From Pseudonocardia sp. ICBG1293 (GTDB taxonomy: Bacteria; Actinomycetota; Actinomycetes; Mycobacteriales; Pseudonocardiaceae), in contig NZ_JAHLEL010000059.1 of assembly GCF_020131355.1 (NCBI RefSeq), positions 1 to 57,469 of the forward strand: a DNA stretch of 57,469 nucleotides, given 5' to 3'. Below the pieces are notes generated by a model. The model was not told the origin of the DNA and did not search any database. It saw only the letters and a list, made by a program, of their open reading frames with translations. Position 1 is the first letter of the stretch. Each line of letters starts with the position of its first letter. The position numbers and the translations under genes were made by a program. This document shows positions 35,340-43,877 of this stretch, in pieces.

Positions 35340-36566
35340 TCAAGCGGCTGCGGCCACTGGCTGCAGCGTCGGGACGCTTGGTGGTGCGTAGGGGCGGCGG
35401 TCGCGGAGCATGGCGTAGATGACGTCGGTGCGGCGTCGGGCGAGGCAGATCAGGGCAGTGTTATGGCGCTTGCCGCTGGCTCGTTTACGGTCGTAGTAGG
35501 CGCGGCTGGTCGGGTCGGCGAGACTGGCGAATGCCGACAAGAACAGTGCCGATTTCAGGGCGTGGTTCCCGCGCTGGGAGCGGGTCTCGCCCTTGATCGA
35601 GCTGCCCGAGCGGCGTGTCACGGGGGCCAGGCCTGCGTAAGCGGCGAGGTGACCGGCGGTGGGGAACGCAGCGCCGTTTCCGACGATCGTGAGGATCTTC
35701 AAGGCGGTCCTGAACCCGAGACCGGGCATCGAGGTCAGGACCCGGGCAAGAGGGTGGGTCTCCAGCAGGTCCTCGAGCTCGGCGGCGAGGGTGTCTCGCT
35801 CGATGCGGACCTCGCGCAGCTGCGTGGCGACCCCGGCGATCACTCTCCCGAACGCGGCGGTGCCTGGGACGACGACGGTCTGGGTGTCGAGCGCGGCCGG
35901 GATCGTGGCGGGCAGTGTTTTGGCCAGCCGCGGGGAACGCGGTCGCATGGCGGCGGCGATCACGGCCTCGCCGAGGTCGCGCAGGGCCTGCGGTGTCGGG
36001 GCGGTGGCGAGTAGATCGAGCACTCCGCCGCGGTCGAGCCGGGGGCCGAGCAGGCGTTCCAGGGCTGGGTGGACGTGGAGCAGGGCGTCGCGCAGCCGGT
36101 TGGTCAGCCGGGTCGACTGGGCGGTGAGGTCGTCGTCGTAGCCGGCGAGGACGGTGAGCTCGGCGAGGGTCTCGTCGTCGGTGCCGACCCGGCGCAGCGT
36201 GTGCGGCACGGTGCGGGCGGCGTCGGCGATGACGTGGGCGTCGCGGGCGTCGGTCTTGCCCTGGCCGGGGTGCAGGTCGGCGATGCGGCGCATCGCCAGC
36301 CCGGGCAGGTAGGCCACCTCGATGCCCAGCGAGCGGGCCGCCGCGACGGCCAGCGCACCGATCGAGGCAGGCTGGTCGACCACGACCAGCGTCCGGCCGT
36401 GCTCGGTGAGGCGTGTGAAGACCTCGGTCAGCGCGGCCTCGTCGTTGGGCAACGGCTTGTCGTGCAGCCGCTTCCCAGCCCGGTCCAACGCGCAGGCGTG
36501 GTGCACCGACTTTCCCACGTCCAGGCCGCAGAACACCTCGAAGCCGGTGTTGTCGGATTCCGACAA
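35340..36566 (-). CDS. IS110-family (DEDD) transposase
   Basis: 408 residues, complete. The TTG start at 36566 has GAGGAG six bases upstream. RuvC-like N-terminal domain: D in FCGLDVGKSVHH, VVVDQPASIG at the acidic second motif, and KTDARDAHVIADAAR with the last two Asp. C-terminal transposase_20 domain with the helix-hairpin-helix SMPGLGFRTALKILT and Ser-containing RRSGSSIKGETRSQRGN. Members of this family are guided by a bridge RNA encoded in the IS non-coding end. Confidence 0.92.
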   Translation of the reverse strand: MSESDNTGFEVFCGLDVGKSVHHACALDRAGKRLHDKPLPNDEAALTEVFTRLTEHGRTLVVVDQPASIGALAVAAARSLGIEVAYLPGLAMRRIADLHPGQGKTDARDAHVIADAARTVPHTLRRVGTDDETLAELTVLAGYDDDLTAQSTRLTNRLRDALLHVHPALERLLGPRLDRGGVLDLLATAPTPQALRDLGEAVIAAAMRPRSPRLAKTLPATIPAALDTQTVVVPGTAAFGRVIAGVATQLREVRIERDTLAAELEDLLETHPLARVLTSMPGLGFRTALKILTIVGNGAAFPTAGHLAAYAGLAPVTRRSGSSIKGETRSQRGNHALKSALFLSAFASLADPTSRAYYDRKRASGKRHNTALICLARRRTDVIYAMLRDRRPYAPPSVPTLQPVAAAA

Positions 36567-36758
36567 GAAGGTCTCCTCGCTCGTCGCCGCAGGCCGACCT
36601 GGACACCCGCGCCGGCCGCCACGTTACGAGCAGACCGCGCGAGCGGGTCAGGTCTCTATCAGCGGTCGTTGGCGCCCGCCGACCACGGTGACAACACCCC
36701 CCCAGATCATCAACGACAGGGGCGATAAGTCATGCCGTGGCCGGTGGCCTACAAGCCC
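36567..36758 (-). other. IS110 upstream non-coding end, candidate bridge-RNA locus
   Basis: Non-coding DNA upstream of an IS110 transposase is where bridge RNAs are encoded in the IS110 group. Here about 190 bp without a convincing gene precede the start, including short inverted words (GACCGCGCGAGCGGGTC around 36633). The exact IS boundary and the RNA ends were not determined. Confidence 0.3.
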
Positions 36759-36826
36759 TCACCGGGCTTGATCAAGAAGGTAACGTGTCTCTATGGGGTT
36801 GTCGGTTGTCGTACAGGTAGACGCAT

Positions 36827-37206
36827 TCAGGGCGAGGTGATCGCCGTGAAGGTTATCCACGGCATCGTTTCCTGGTAGGAGGCCCAGTAATCGGCGCCGA
36901 ATTGTTCCAGTCCGGCCGGGGATGCGGGGCAGTCCCCCCCAGCGAACCTCTCGGAATCCTTCTGAGCGGAGACAGTCGTCGAGCACGTCTCGGCGGGGTG
37001 CATGCAGCCGGAGCGTCACTAGAGGATCGCAGTGAGCGGTGAAGTCTAGTTCCACGACGTCGGACGATTCCTTCACGATCGTGTATTCGATTTTGTATGT
37101 GCGGAGTTCCGGCCGGGTCAGTGGCGCGTCGGCGTCGGTGAGGAGCGCAACGACCCGGGTACCATCACGACAGTTCGCGTGGATAGACCTGAGCATGGAA
37201 CGCACT
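36827..37206 (-). pseudogene. class I SAM-dependent methyltransferase, C-terminal fragment, frameshifted
   Basis: It reads IHANCRDGTRVVALLTDADA, PELRTYKIEYTIVKES, LRLHAPRRDVLDDCLRSEGF and REVRWGGLPRIP, a typical methyltransferase C-terminal half. In the next frame it continues AGLEQFGADYWASYQETMPW then ITFTAITSP and a stop at 36827, the normal family ending. One base is missing near 36930 in a C/G run. The SAM-binding half is removed by the IS5-D end at 37207. Confidence 0.6.
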
Positions 37207-37768
37207 GAGGTGTTCTCAGTAGCGCGGTGACAGATCGGTCGACACGCCGAAGACGGCGAGGTCGCAGGAGAACAGGCAGGACCCCGGTAGATCAGGTCGG
37301 TCCGACCAAAGATCGACTCCACCACCGAGGTCCTGCATGCACGATCCTGTCAGCTACACCGGTGTGCTCCCGATCGGGGAGCCCACCGTGGGCTCCCTGG
37401 CTCGGCTTCTGGCCGGTGAACGTGCCCGCTGTGGCACCCGAACCGGTCGCCGTGCTCTGGCCCCCGTCGCCCAGGCGGTCCTGGTCCTGCGGTGGTTCCT
37501 CGATGCGAGCCGTGTGGCGCGCCTGGCGGCCGACAACACGATCAGCACCGCAACCGCCTACCGCTACCTGCACGAGGGCATCGACGTCCTGGCCTCGGCC
37601 GCGCCCGGGCTCCATGGAGCCCTGCTGGCCGCCCGCGCAGCCGGCCACACCCACGTGAGTCTCGACGGAACGTTGATCACCACTGATCGGTGCCGAGCGA
37701 TCGGGCCCACCGCCGGGGTGGACCTGTGGTGGTCGGGCAAGCACCACTGCCACGGCGGCAACATCCAG
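37207..37768 (+). pseudogene. IS5-D (DDE_Tnp_4-type) transposase, N-terminal part
   Basis: IS end GAGGTGTTCTCAGTAGCGCG at 37207. The coding frame starts at 37337 (MHDPVSYTGVLPIGEPTVGS) with the helix-turn-helix of this class (ADNTISTATAYRYLHEGIDV). It reaches the first catalytic Asp (HVSLDGTLITTDR) and GKHHCHGGNIQ before IS3-C cuts it at 37769. The other half is represented by the remnant at 12212-12560. Confidence 0.8.
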
Positions 37769-38645
37769 TGTGGTTCCCCCGAGATCGTGGAGGGTTCCCT
37801 ATGCCGCGTCTCGAGTGAGGGCGGCGTTCTCGTAGACGATCGGTGCGAGCCCGGCGGCGGCGCTGTGTCGTCGCCGGTGGTTGTAGAAGCCGTAGCACCA
37901 GTCGATAACCACCGCCCGAGCCTTCGCAGTGGTGTCGAAGTCGTTGCGGGACAGCACTTCCCACTCCAGGCTGGAGAAGAACGCCTCCGCCGCGGCGTTG
38001 TCGAAACACGACCCGACCCGACCCATGGACTGGCGGATGTCCAGGCGGCGACACAACGTGGCGAACGCGCCGGCGGTGTAGGTCGAGCCGCGGTCGGTGT
38101 GAAAGATCACCCCTGCGATCCCGTCCGCGCCGCCGCGGGCCGCGACGGCCATCCGGATGGCCTCACACGCCAGCTCGGCGTTGGGGTGCAGCCCGGTGGC
38201 CGCGCCGAGCAACCTGCGCGAGTACAGGTCGATCACCGTGGCCAGATACAGCTTCCCGGCCGCGGTGGGGATCTCGGTCATGTCCCCGACCCAGCGGCGG
38301 TTCGGCTCGGCGGCGGTGAAGTCGCGGTTCAGCAGGTCCGGGAACTTCGGCGCCGCCTTGTCCTGGCGGGTCAGCCCGTTGCGCCTCCGGATGCGGCGGG
38401 CGACCAGGCTCTGTCGGCGCATCGAGTCCGCCACGGTCTTCTCCGACACCTTCCACCCCGCCTCACGTAGGTCCGCGTGCAACCGCGGCGAGCCGTGCAG
38501 ACGCTCGGCGGCGTCGAACCCGGCCCTCACGGCGGCGTCGAGCGCGCGTCGGCGCTCCTCAGTCGCAGTCAGGCCGCCACCGGGACTGAGCTTGGCCCCT
38601 GGTACCGGACACCTGTCCTGAGGCGGACGCCGTCCGCCGGGAAGG

Positions 38646-38948
38646 ATGTCGTTCGTGCCCGCTCCTCACCCGCCGGAGTTCCGGCAACGCGCTATCGACC
38701 TGGCCCGTTCGAAGGTCAAGCCGATCTCGGAAATCGCCAAGGACCTGTCGTTGTCGGAGTCGTGTCTGCGGAACTGGGTCTCCCAGGCCGACGCAGACGA
38801 CGGTGACCCGCGCTCCACACGTCTGTCGAGCGCGGAGAAAAGTGAGATCGTCGAACTCCGAAAGAAGGCCCGCCGGCTCGAGATCGAGAACGAGATCCTC
38901 AAGCGTGCTGCCGCGTACTTCGCCCGGGAGAACATCCTCCCAAAGTAG
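38646..38948 (+). CDS. IS3-A OrfA
   Basis: 100 residues; one change from copy 1 (KKARRLEIENE instead of KKARRIEIENE). Confidence 0.9.
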   Translation: MSFVPAPHPPEFRQRAIDLARSKVKPISEIAKDLSLSESCLRNWVSQADADDGDPRSTRLSSAEKSEIVELRKKARRLEIENEILKRAAAYFARENILPK

Positions 38949-38995
38949 TTTTCCCGCTGGTCCGTGAACTCGCCGACGATGGATTCGACGTCGCG

Positions 38996-39829
38996 GTGAC
39001 CTGCCGGGTCCTTGGCGTCCGCCGCCAGGGCTACTACGAATGGCACTCCGGGGCGACATCGCTACGGACGCAGGAGAACGAACTGCTCCTCAAACACATC
39101 GAGAAAATCCACGCAGAGTCCCGGGGCACCTACGGATGGCCACGTGTGCACGCCGAGCTCACCCTCGGACTCGGTATCACGGTGAACCACAAACGCGTCG
39201 CTCGGCTGATGCGCCAGGCCGGGATCCAGGGCCTCTACCGGCGACGCAACCACGGCTGCACCGTCCGGGACCAGCACGCCGACCCCTACACCGACCTGGT
39301 CGACCGCGACTTCACCGTCGACGGACCGGATGAGATCTGGTGCACCGACATCACCGAACACCCCACCCGAGAAGGGAAAGTCTACTGCGCGGCAGTCATC
39401 GATGTATTCTCCCGGAAAGCAGTCGGATGGTCCATCGCCGACAACATGCGCACCGAACTCGTCATCGACGCCCTCGGCATGGCCATACTCCGCCGACGCC
39501 CGCAATACCACGCCACGATCCTACATTCCAACCACGGCACCCAATTCACATCATGGGCATTCGGTCGACGTCTGGTCGCCGCTGGAATCGTCCCATCGAT
39601 GGGCTCGATCGGAGATTGCTACGATAACTCTCTGGTCGAATCATTCTGGGGTACCATGCAACTCGAACTGCTCGATTCCAGAACCTGGAAAACCCGCGCA
39701 GAGCTTGCCACCGCCATCTTCGAATGGATAGAATGCTGGTACAATCCGTTACGGCGCCATTCCAGTATTGGGATGCTCTCCCCGAACGACTTCGAAGCAG
39801 CCCACACCCCGCCCAACCACACCCACTGA
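38996..39829 (+). CDS. IS3-A OrfB, Asp179 replaced by Asn
   Basis: 277 residues, AAC at 39530-39532 in the second catalytic position (HSNHG). Confidence 0.9.
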   Translation: MTCRVLGVRRQGYYEWHSGATSLRTQENELLLKHIEKIHAESRGTYGWPRVHAELTLGLGITVNHKRVARLMRQAGIQGLYRRRNHGCTVRDQHADPYTDLVDRDFTVDGPDEIWCTDITEHPTREGKVYCAAVIDVFSRKAVGWSIADNMRTELVIDALGMAILRRRPQYHATILHSNHGTQFTSWAFGRRLVAAGIVPSMGSIGDCYDNSLVESFWGTMQLELLDSRTWKTRAELATAIFEWIECWYNPLRRHSSIGMLSPNDFEAAHTPPNHTH

Positions 39830-39988
39830 CCCCACACCGTCGGGGTCCGGACTACGGGGCCAAGCTCAGACTGGTGGCGCGACTCAGCCACTTGTACAGC
39901 CAGGAGATCGACACGCCGAGCAGCGCGCAGGCCAGCGTGTGCGGCACCCGGTGGAAGGTCCTCTGGTCGGCGATGAAACGTGCCACGC

Positions 39989-40279
39989 TCACTTCGTCGC
40001 CTCCTTGACCCACAGGACCACGGATCGTTTGAGGACATCACGCTCCATCCGCAGCTCGGCGTTCTCCGCCCGCAGCCGCTTGAGCTCGGCGATGTCACCC
40101 CGGGAGAGGCCTTCGGTGTCCTCGCGGGCCTCCCGCGCTCGGGCCACCCAGTTGCCCAGTGTGCCCTCGTTGACCCCCAGGTCGCGGGCGATCTGGGCGA
40201 TCGGCTTGCCGGTCTCCTCGACGATCCGGACCGCACCGTCACGGAACTCCCGGTCGTATCGCTTCCGTACCTCTGGCAT
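39989..40279 (-). CDS. IS3-C OrfA
   Basis: 96 residues from the ATG at 40279. Helix-turn-helix (KRYDREFRDGAVRIVEETGK, LGVNEGTLGNWVARARE) and leucine-zipper helix (ELKRLRAENAELRMERDVLK). Confidence 0.88.
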   Translation of the reverse strand: MPEVRKRYDREFRDGAVRIVEETGKPIAQIARDLGVNEGTLGNWVARAREAREDTEGLSRGDIAELKRLRAENAELRMERDVLKRSVVLWVKEATK

Positions 40280-40325
40280 CGCCACCCCTTATAGCTGATG
40301 CCTCCCCGATCATGGGGGAACCGCA

Positions 40326-40643
40326 GTCCGAGCAACCCGGCGTGGCGATGCGTTCGTAGCCACTACCGTGCACCAGAGCGGCAACGACGTGGTCGAACAC
40401 GACCCGATCAGAGATCCGGCGACGGTGACAGCCCCACGGATGGGTCGGGTCGAACTCGGGCCGGTCAGACCCGATCAGAGCGGCGAACTCGCCCCACAAG
40501 GGCTCGATCAACCAGGATGGCAAGGCGGGCACGGAGCCTCCATGATCACGGAGCGTCAACAACTTCATGATCGACAGGTCCGTGCCCGCACCTCGTCTGC
40601 CATGCCCGGCCGCGACCAGGCTGTGATCATTCCGCGCGACCTC
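40326..40643 (-). pseudogene. IS5-3 transposase, N-terminal fragment
   Basis: The IS end GAGGTCGCGCGG (complement, 40643) follows TAA (40644-40646). From GTG at 40532 the frame reads PALPSWLIEPLWGEFAALIG to ERIATPGCSD, where IS3-C starts. The leader differs from IS5-2, but the coding part is close to it. Confidence 0.8.
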
Positions 40644-41475
40644 TAACACCAGCACCAGTCTCGGGGCCCGCACCATCAGGATCGAGCAGCTCCGGATGAG
40701 CCCGCAGATAGGCATCCCGTACCTGCGCCGACAACCGCCCCCGCACACCCACCGGATAACCCTGAGCCTGCGCCCACGCCCGCACCGACGCCACCGACAC
40801 CCCAGGAGCCCGTCCAAGAACCGGCGCCTGCATGTCGGGGGCACCGTGAGCGGGATCGGGGACATCACGATCCACGACACCGGCCGTTCCAGCGGAAGCG
40901 ATGCCAGCAGAACCGCCAGACCCGGTGTCGCCAGACCCGGGGTCGGCGAGTGACCACAGGGCCAGCGGCACATCCCCCTCGCGCGCGACACCACGGCGTG
41001 CAGCCGCGCGGCGCTGACGGCCCCGACCTGATCCCACAGAACCAGCCACGCCGAGACCACCCGCACCGCCCGCGGGGCCGCGGTGCATCTCGACCGCACC
41101 ACCACACGCTGTGCAGCCCGACCGCACGCCGTCCTGCACAACAGCAGCTACACCGGCCCCATCCCGAGCACCGACCGACTCGAAATTCCCGAGGTCACCG
41201 GGGGCCTCGATATCAGCGAGGGAGGTGAGCAGGGTGTCGACGAACACCCGCGCGACATCAGTGTGGGCATGATGATCCAGAAACGCCGACACCACCCGCA
41301 ACGCCGACAACGCATCAGCCTCCCGCTCGCCCCACACCGGATGCGGCTCCACCCCCCGCGCCGCTCGCCGGGCGACACGCACCACCCCCGCGAACCGGCG
41401 AACCCGCGCGATCTCCCCCGCCACACCGGACACCGCAGCACCAGGCACCGCGCCAGCCGGGTCGGGTCCGTTCAC
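40627..41475 (-). CDS. protein with C-terminal Lsr2-like DNA-binding domain, 3' end replaced by IS5-3
   Basis: 282 residues as it now reads. An N-terminal helical part (VRRFAGVVRVARRAARGVEP, ADALSALRVVSAFLDHHAHT) and a Gly/Ala-rich middle precede a region at about 228-264 that matches the Lsr2 C-terminal domain (SVASVRAWAQAQGYPVGVRG, RLSAQVRDAYLRAHPE). This domain has the helix-RGR-helix layout that inserts into the AT-rich minor groove. Lsr2 silences foreign DNA; the N-terminal oligomerisation part is not that of Lsr2, so the role is uncertain. The last codons (RGRAE) come from the IS5-3 end inserted at a TTA. An IS3-A lies 85 bp upstream and may affect expression. Confidence 0.65.
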   Translation of the reverse strand: MNGPDPAGAVPGAAVSGVAGEIARVRRFAGVVRVARRAARGVEPHPVWGEREADALSALRVVSAFLDHHAHTDVARVFVDTLLTSLADIEAPGDLGNFESVGARDGAGVAAVVQDGVRSGCTACGGAVEMHRGPAGGAGGLGVAGSVGSGRGRQRRAAARRGVAREGDVPLALWSLADPGSGDTGSGGSAGIASAGTAGVVDRDVPDPAHGAPDMQAPVLGRAPGVSVASVRAWAQAQGYPVGVRGRLSAQVRDAYLRAHPELLDPDGAGPETGAGVRGRAE

Positions 41476-41619
41476 CCGTCCATGCTTACCCGGACGACGC
41501 CGTACCCGCTACCGCAGCAAGGTAGGCATCCCGGACATGCGACGGGAGCCGACCCCGCTCTGAGCTTGGCCCCTGGTACCGGACACCTGTCCTGAGGCGG
41601 ACGCCGTCCGCCGGGAAGG

Positions 41620-41922
41620 ATGTCGTTCGTGCCCGCTCCTCACCCGCCGGAGTTCCGGCAACGCGCTATCGACCTGGCCCGTTCGAAGGTCAAGCCGATC
41701 TCGGAAATCGCCAAGGACCTGTCGTTGTCGGAGTCGTGTCTGCGGAACTGGGTCTCCCAGGCCGACGCAGACGACGGTGACCCGCGCTCCACACGTCTGT
41801 CGAGCGCGGAGAAAAGTGAGATCGTCGAACTCCGAAAGAAGGCCCGCCGGATCGAGATCGAGAACGAGATCCTCAAGCGTGCTGCCGCGTACTTCGCCCG
41901 GGAGAACATCCTCCCAAAGTAG
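41620..41922 (+). CDS. IS3-A OrfA
   Basis: 100 residues, same as copy 1. Confidence 0.9.
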   Translation: MSFVPAPHPPEFRQRAIDLARSKVKPISEIAKDLSLSESCLRNWVSQADADDGDPRSTRLSSAEKSEIVELRKKARRIEIENEILKRAAAYFARENILPK

Positions 41923-41969
41923 TTTTCCCGCTGGTCCGTGAACTCGCCGACGATGGATTCGACGTCGCG

Positions 41970-42803
41970 GTGACCTGCCGGGTCCTTGGCGTCCGCCGCC
42001 AGGGCTACTACGAATGGCACTCCGGGGCGACATCGCTACGGACGCAGGAGAACGAACTGCTCCTCAAACACATCGAGAAAATCCACGCAGAGTCCCGGGG
42101 CACCTACGGATGGCCACGTGTGCACGCCGAGCTCACCCTCGGACTCGGTATCACGGTGAACCACAAACGCGTCGCTCGGCTGATGCGCCAGGCCGGGATC
42201 CAGGGCCTCTACCGGCGACGCAACCACGGCTGCACCGTCCGGGACCAGCACGCCGACCCCTACACCGACCTGGTCGACCGCGACTTCACCGTCGACGGAC
42301 CGGATGAGATCTGGTGCACCGACATCACCGAACACCCCACCCGAGAAGGGAAAGTCTACTGCGCGGCAGTCATCGATGTATTCTCCCGGAAAGCAGTCGG
42401 ATGGTCCATCGCCGACAACATGCGCACCGAACTCGTCATCGACGCCCTCGGCATGGCCATACTCCGCCGACGCCCGCAATACCACGCCACGATCCTACAT
42501 TCCAACCACGGCACCCAATTCACATCATGGGCATTCGGTCGACGTCTGGTCGCCGCTGGAATCGTCCCATCGATGGGCTCGATCGGAGATTGCTACGATA
42601 ACTCTCTGGTCGAATCATTCTGGGGTACCATGCAACTCGAACTGCTCGATTCCAGAACCTGGAAAACCCGCGCAGAGCTTGCCACCGCCATCTTCGAATG
42701 GATAGAATGCTGGTACAATCCGTTACGGCGCCATTCCAGTATTGGGATGCTCTCCCCGAACGACTTCGAAGCAGCCCACACCCCGCCCAACCACACCCAC
42801 TGA
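41970..42803 (+). CDS. IS3-A OrfB, Asp179 replaced by Asn
   Basis: 277 residues, AAC at 42504-42506 in the second catalytic position. Confidence 0.9.
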   Translation: MTCRVLGVRRQGYYEWHSGATSLRTQENELLLKHIEKIHAESRGTYGWPRVHAELTLGLGITVNHKRVARLMRQAGIQGLYRRRNHGCTVRDQHADPYTDLVDRDFTVDGPDEIWCTDITEHPTREGKVYCAAVIDVFSRKAVGWSIADNMRTELVIDALGMAILRRRPQYHATILHSNHGTQFTSWAFGRRLVAAGIVPSMGSIGDCYDNSLVESFWGTMQLELLDSRTWKTRAELATAIFEWIECWYNPLRRHSSIGMLSPNDFEAAHTPPNHTH

Positions 42804-42842
42804 CCCCACACCGTCGGGGTCCGGACTACGGGGCCAAGCTCA

Positions 42843-43041
42843 GGTCGGGTAGGGCGTGGGTGAGGATGGTGAAGCCGCGGTGCATGGTCTCGAGTGCGGT
42901 GGTGGTGCCGTGGTCGATGCTGTCGGCGATGGCTTCGATCCTGCCGGTGAGGTGCTCACCGCGGGGACCAGCGTAGAGGCGCCCGGACGGTCTGGGCTCG
43001 TTGCCGAGCTGCAGGGTCGATGGTGCGGGAGAGCCCCGCAC
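42843..43041 (-). pseudogene. fragment of a paralogue of the 1412-1867 gene
   Basis: RIEAIADSIDHGTTTALETM, then HRGFTILTHALPDL, matches the C-terminal part of the 151-residue protein (RVEVIADTLDRGTTTAIEVM, HRGFDTLGRALPDQ). IS3-A copy 3 removes the C terminus. The N terminus before STLQLGNEPRP is not recognisable. Confidence 0.7.
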
Positions 43042-43097
43042 CGGGGGTCGTGGGCACCCTGTGCGTCAGTGCCGTGGTCCCTCGGTGCGGGGCTCTC
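43029..43097. repeat. 15-bp perfect inverted repeat
   Basis: GAGAGCCCCGCACCG (43029-43043) and CGGTGCGGGGCTCTC (43083-43097) around a 39-base loop that contains a further weak stem (GGGCAC/GTGCC). It sits between the gene fragment and the secreted-protein gene. Confidence 0.7.
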
Positions 43098-43145
43098 GGT
43101 GTAGGCGGTCTGTCTGCTGTTCGTGGACAGAGACAGGCCGTGTGA

Positions 43146-43181
43146 TCGCCGGCGTGGTGTGTTGAGGGCTCCCGCCGGCGA
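43146..43181 (-). terminator. hairpin after the secreted-protein gene
   Basis: TCGCCGGCG and CGCCGGCGA around an 18-base loop, 13 bp beyond the stop of 43195-43575. Confidence 0.5.
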
Positions 43182-43194
43182 AGTAGTGCGGGTG

Positions 43195-43575
43195 TTACTT
43201 GCGGTCCTTGACCGTGTCCCCAGCCGCGCCGGTCTGGGTGCAGTTGTCGGACTGGTCGGTGACTGAGTGTCCGGACTTGGCTGTGGCGGAGCCGAGGATC
43301 CCCAGTGCGCCGGTCAGGCCGTTCGTGGCGGCGGCGTCCTCGATCGGGACCTGGAGTCCGATGAGGTTGACCGGGATGTTGTTGTTGCAGGCCTGGATCG
43401 GCACATTGACGTTGTTGCCGTTGAGGCCGGCGATCAGACCTTCGGCGCTCTTGTCGATCCCGTCACCCTGATCACCGCCGTGGTCGCTGTCGCCGTGGGC
43501 CATGGCCACCGGGGAGAGCGCCATCAGCGATGCCGCTGATGCTGCCATGACGATCCCCGTCTTCTTCCACATCAC
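43195..43575 (-). CDS. chaplin-like small secreted protein
   Basis: 126 residues; GTG at 43575 (or ATG 43572) follows GGAGG by six to nine bases. Signal peptide MWKKTGIVMAASAASLMALS ending near PVAMA. The mature part has a His/Asp/Gly-rich start, then GLNGNNVNVPIQACNNNIPV and NLIGLQVPIEDAAA. This resembles the chaplin core (Asn/Val-rich, alternating polar and hydrophobic, Cys before the N-x-V segment), followed by a second Cys near the end (SDNCTQTG). Chaplins coat aerial hyphae and spores by forming surface amyloid. It lacks a sorting signal, so it would be a short-chaplin type if it is one. Confidence 0.65.
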   Translation of the reverse strand: MMWKKTGIVMAASAASLMALSPVAMAHGDSDHGGDQGDGIDKSAEGLIAGLNGNNVNVPIQACNNNIPVNLIGLQVPIEDAAATNGLTGALGILGSATAKSGHSVTDQSDNCTQTGAAGDTVKDRK

Positions 43576-43877
43576 GCATGTCCTCCAGGTAGTGCTGGTA
43601 TTCAGATACGAGGGGGGAGCCCGTGCTGGCTGTAACGAGACGCTTCAGGGCGGGTAACTGCAGGTCAACGGTCATCACCCGGTCGTTGCGCGGTGACTGC
43701 GTACCGTTGTCCCGGGTCGTGCCGTGATGGCCCGAGTGGGGGTGGTGTTGGGGGTCGGTTGGTGCCGTTGGGGTCGCTGTCGGTGACCGACCACTGACCC
43801 GGTACGGTCTGTGTTTACAGGATCGCTCAGTTGGGTGTATGCGCCAGCTGGTTCTTGACGGAACGTGAGGCTCAGAC
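43576..43877. other. divergent intergenic region
   Basis: Lies between the minus-strand secreted-protein gene and the plus-strand lipoprotein gene, so it should hold both promoters. No convincing -35/-10 pair, operator or RNA was identified. Confidence 0.4.

Larger units (their letters stand above)
38587..39868 (+). mobile_element. IS3-A copy 2, flanked by GAC
   Basis: 1282 bp. GAC stands on both sides (38584-38586 and 39869-39871), the only IS3-A copy here with a clear 3-bp target duplication. It was therefore a genuine transposition, into IS3-C. Confidence 0.92.
37799..39990 (-). pseudogene. IS3-C OrfB, split by IS3-A
   Basis: The 5' piece (39990-39869) encodes VARFIADQRTFHRVPHTLAC and ISWLYKWLSRAT. 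The 3' piece (38586-37799) continues GGLTATEERRRALDAAVRAG, then the integrase core with D in RWVGDMTEIP, D in IFHTDRGSTYT and E in DNAAAEAFFSSL. All catalytic residues remain, so the gene was intact until IS3-A inserted. Confidence 0.85.
37769..40325 (-). mobile_element. IS3-C, interrupted by IS3-A copy 2
   Basis: Ends TGTGGTTCCCCC (37769) and the complement of TGCGGTTCCCCC (40325). Without the inner 1282-bp IS3-A and its GAC duplication it is about 1.27 kb. The outer flanks differ (IS5-D left, IS5-3 right) with no target duplication. Confidence 0.8.
41561..42842 (+). mobile_element. IS3-A copy 3
   Basis: 1282 bp, flanks CTC and GGT (no duplication). Its right end cuts the gene fragment at 42843. 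Confidence 0.92.
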
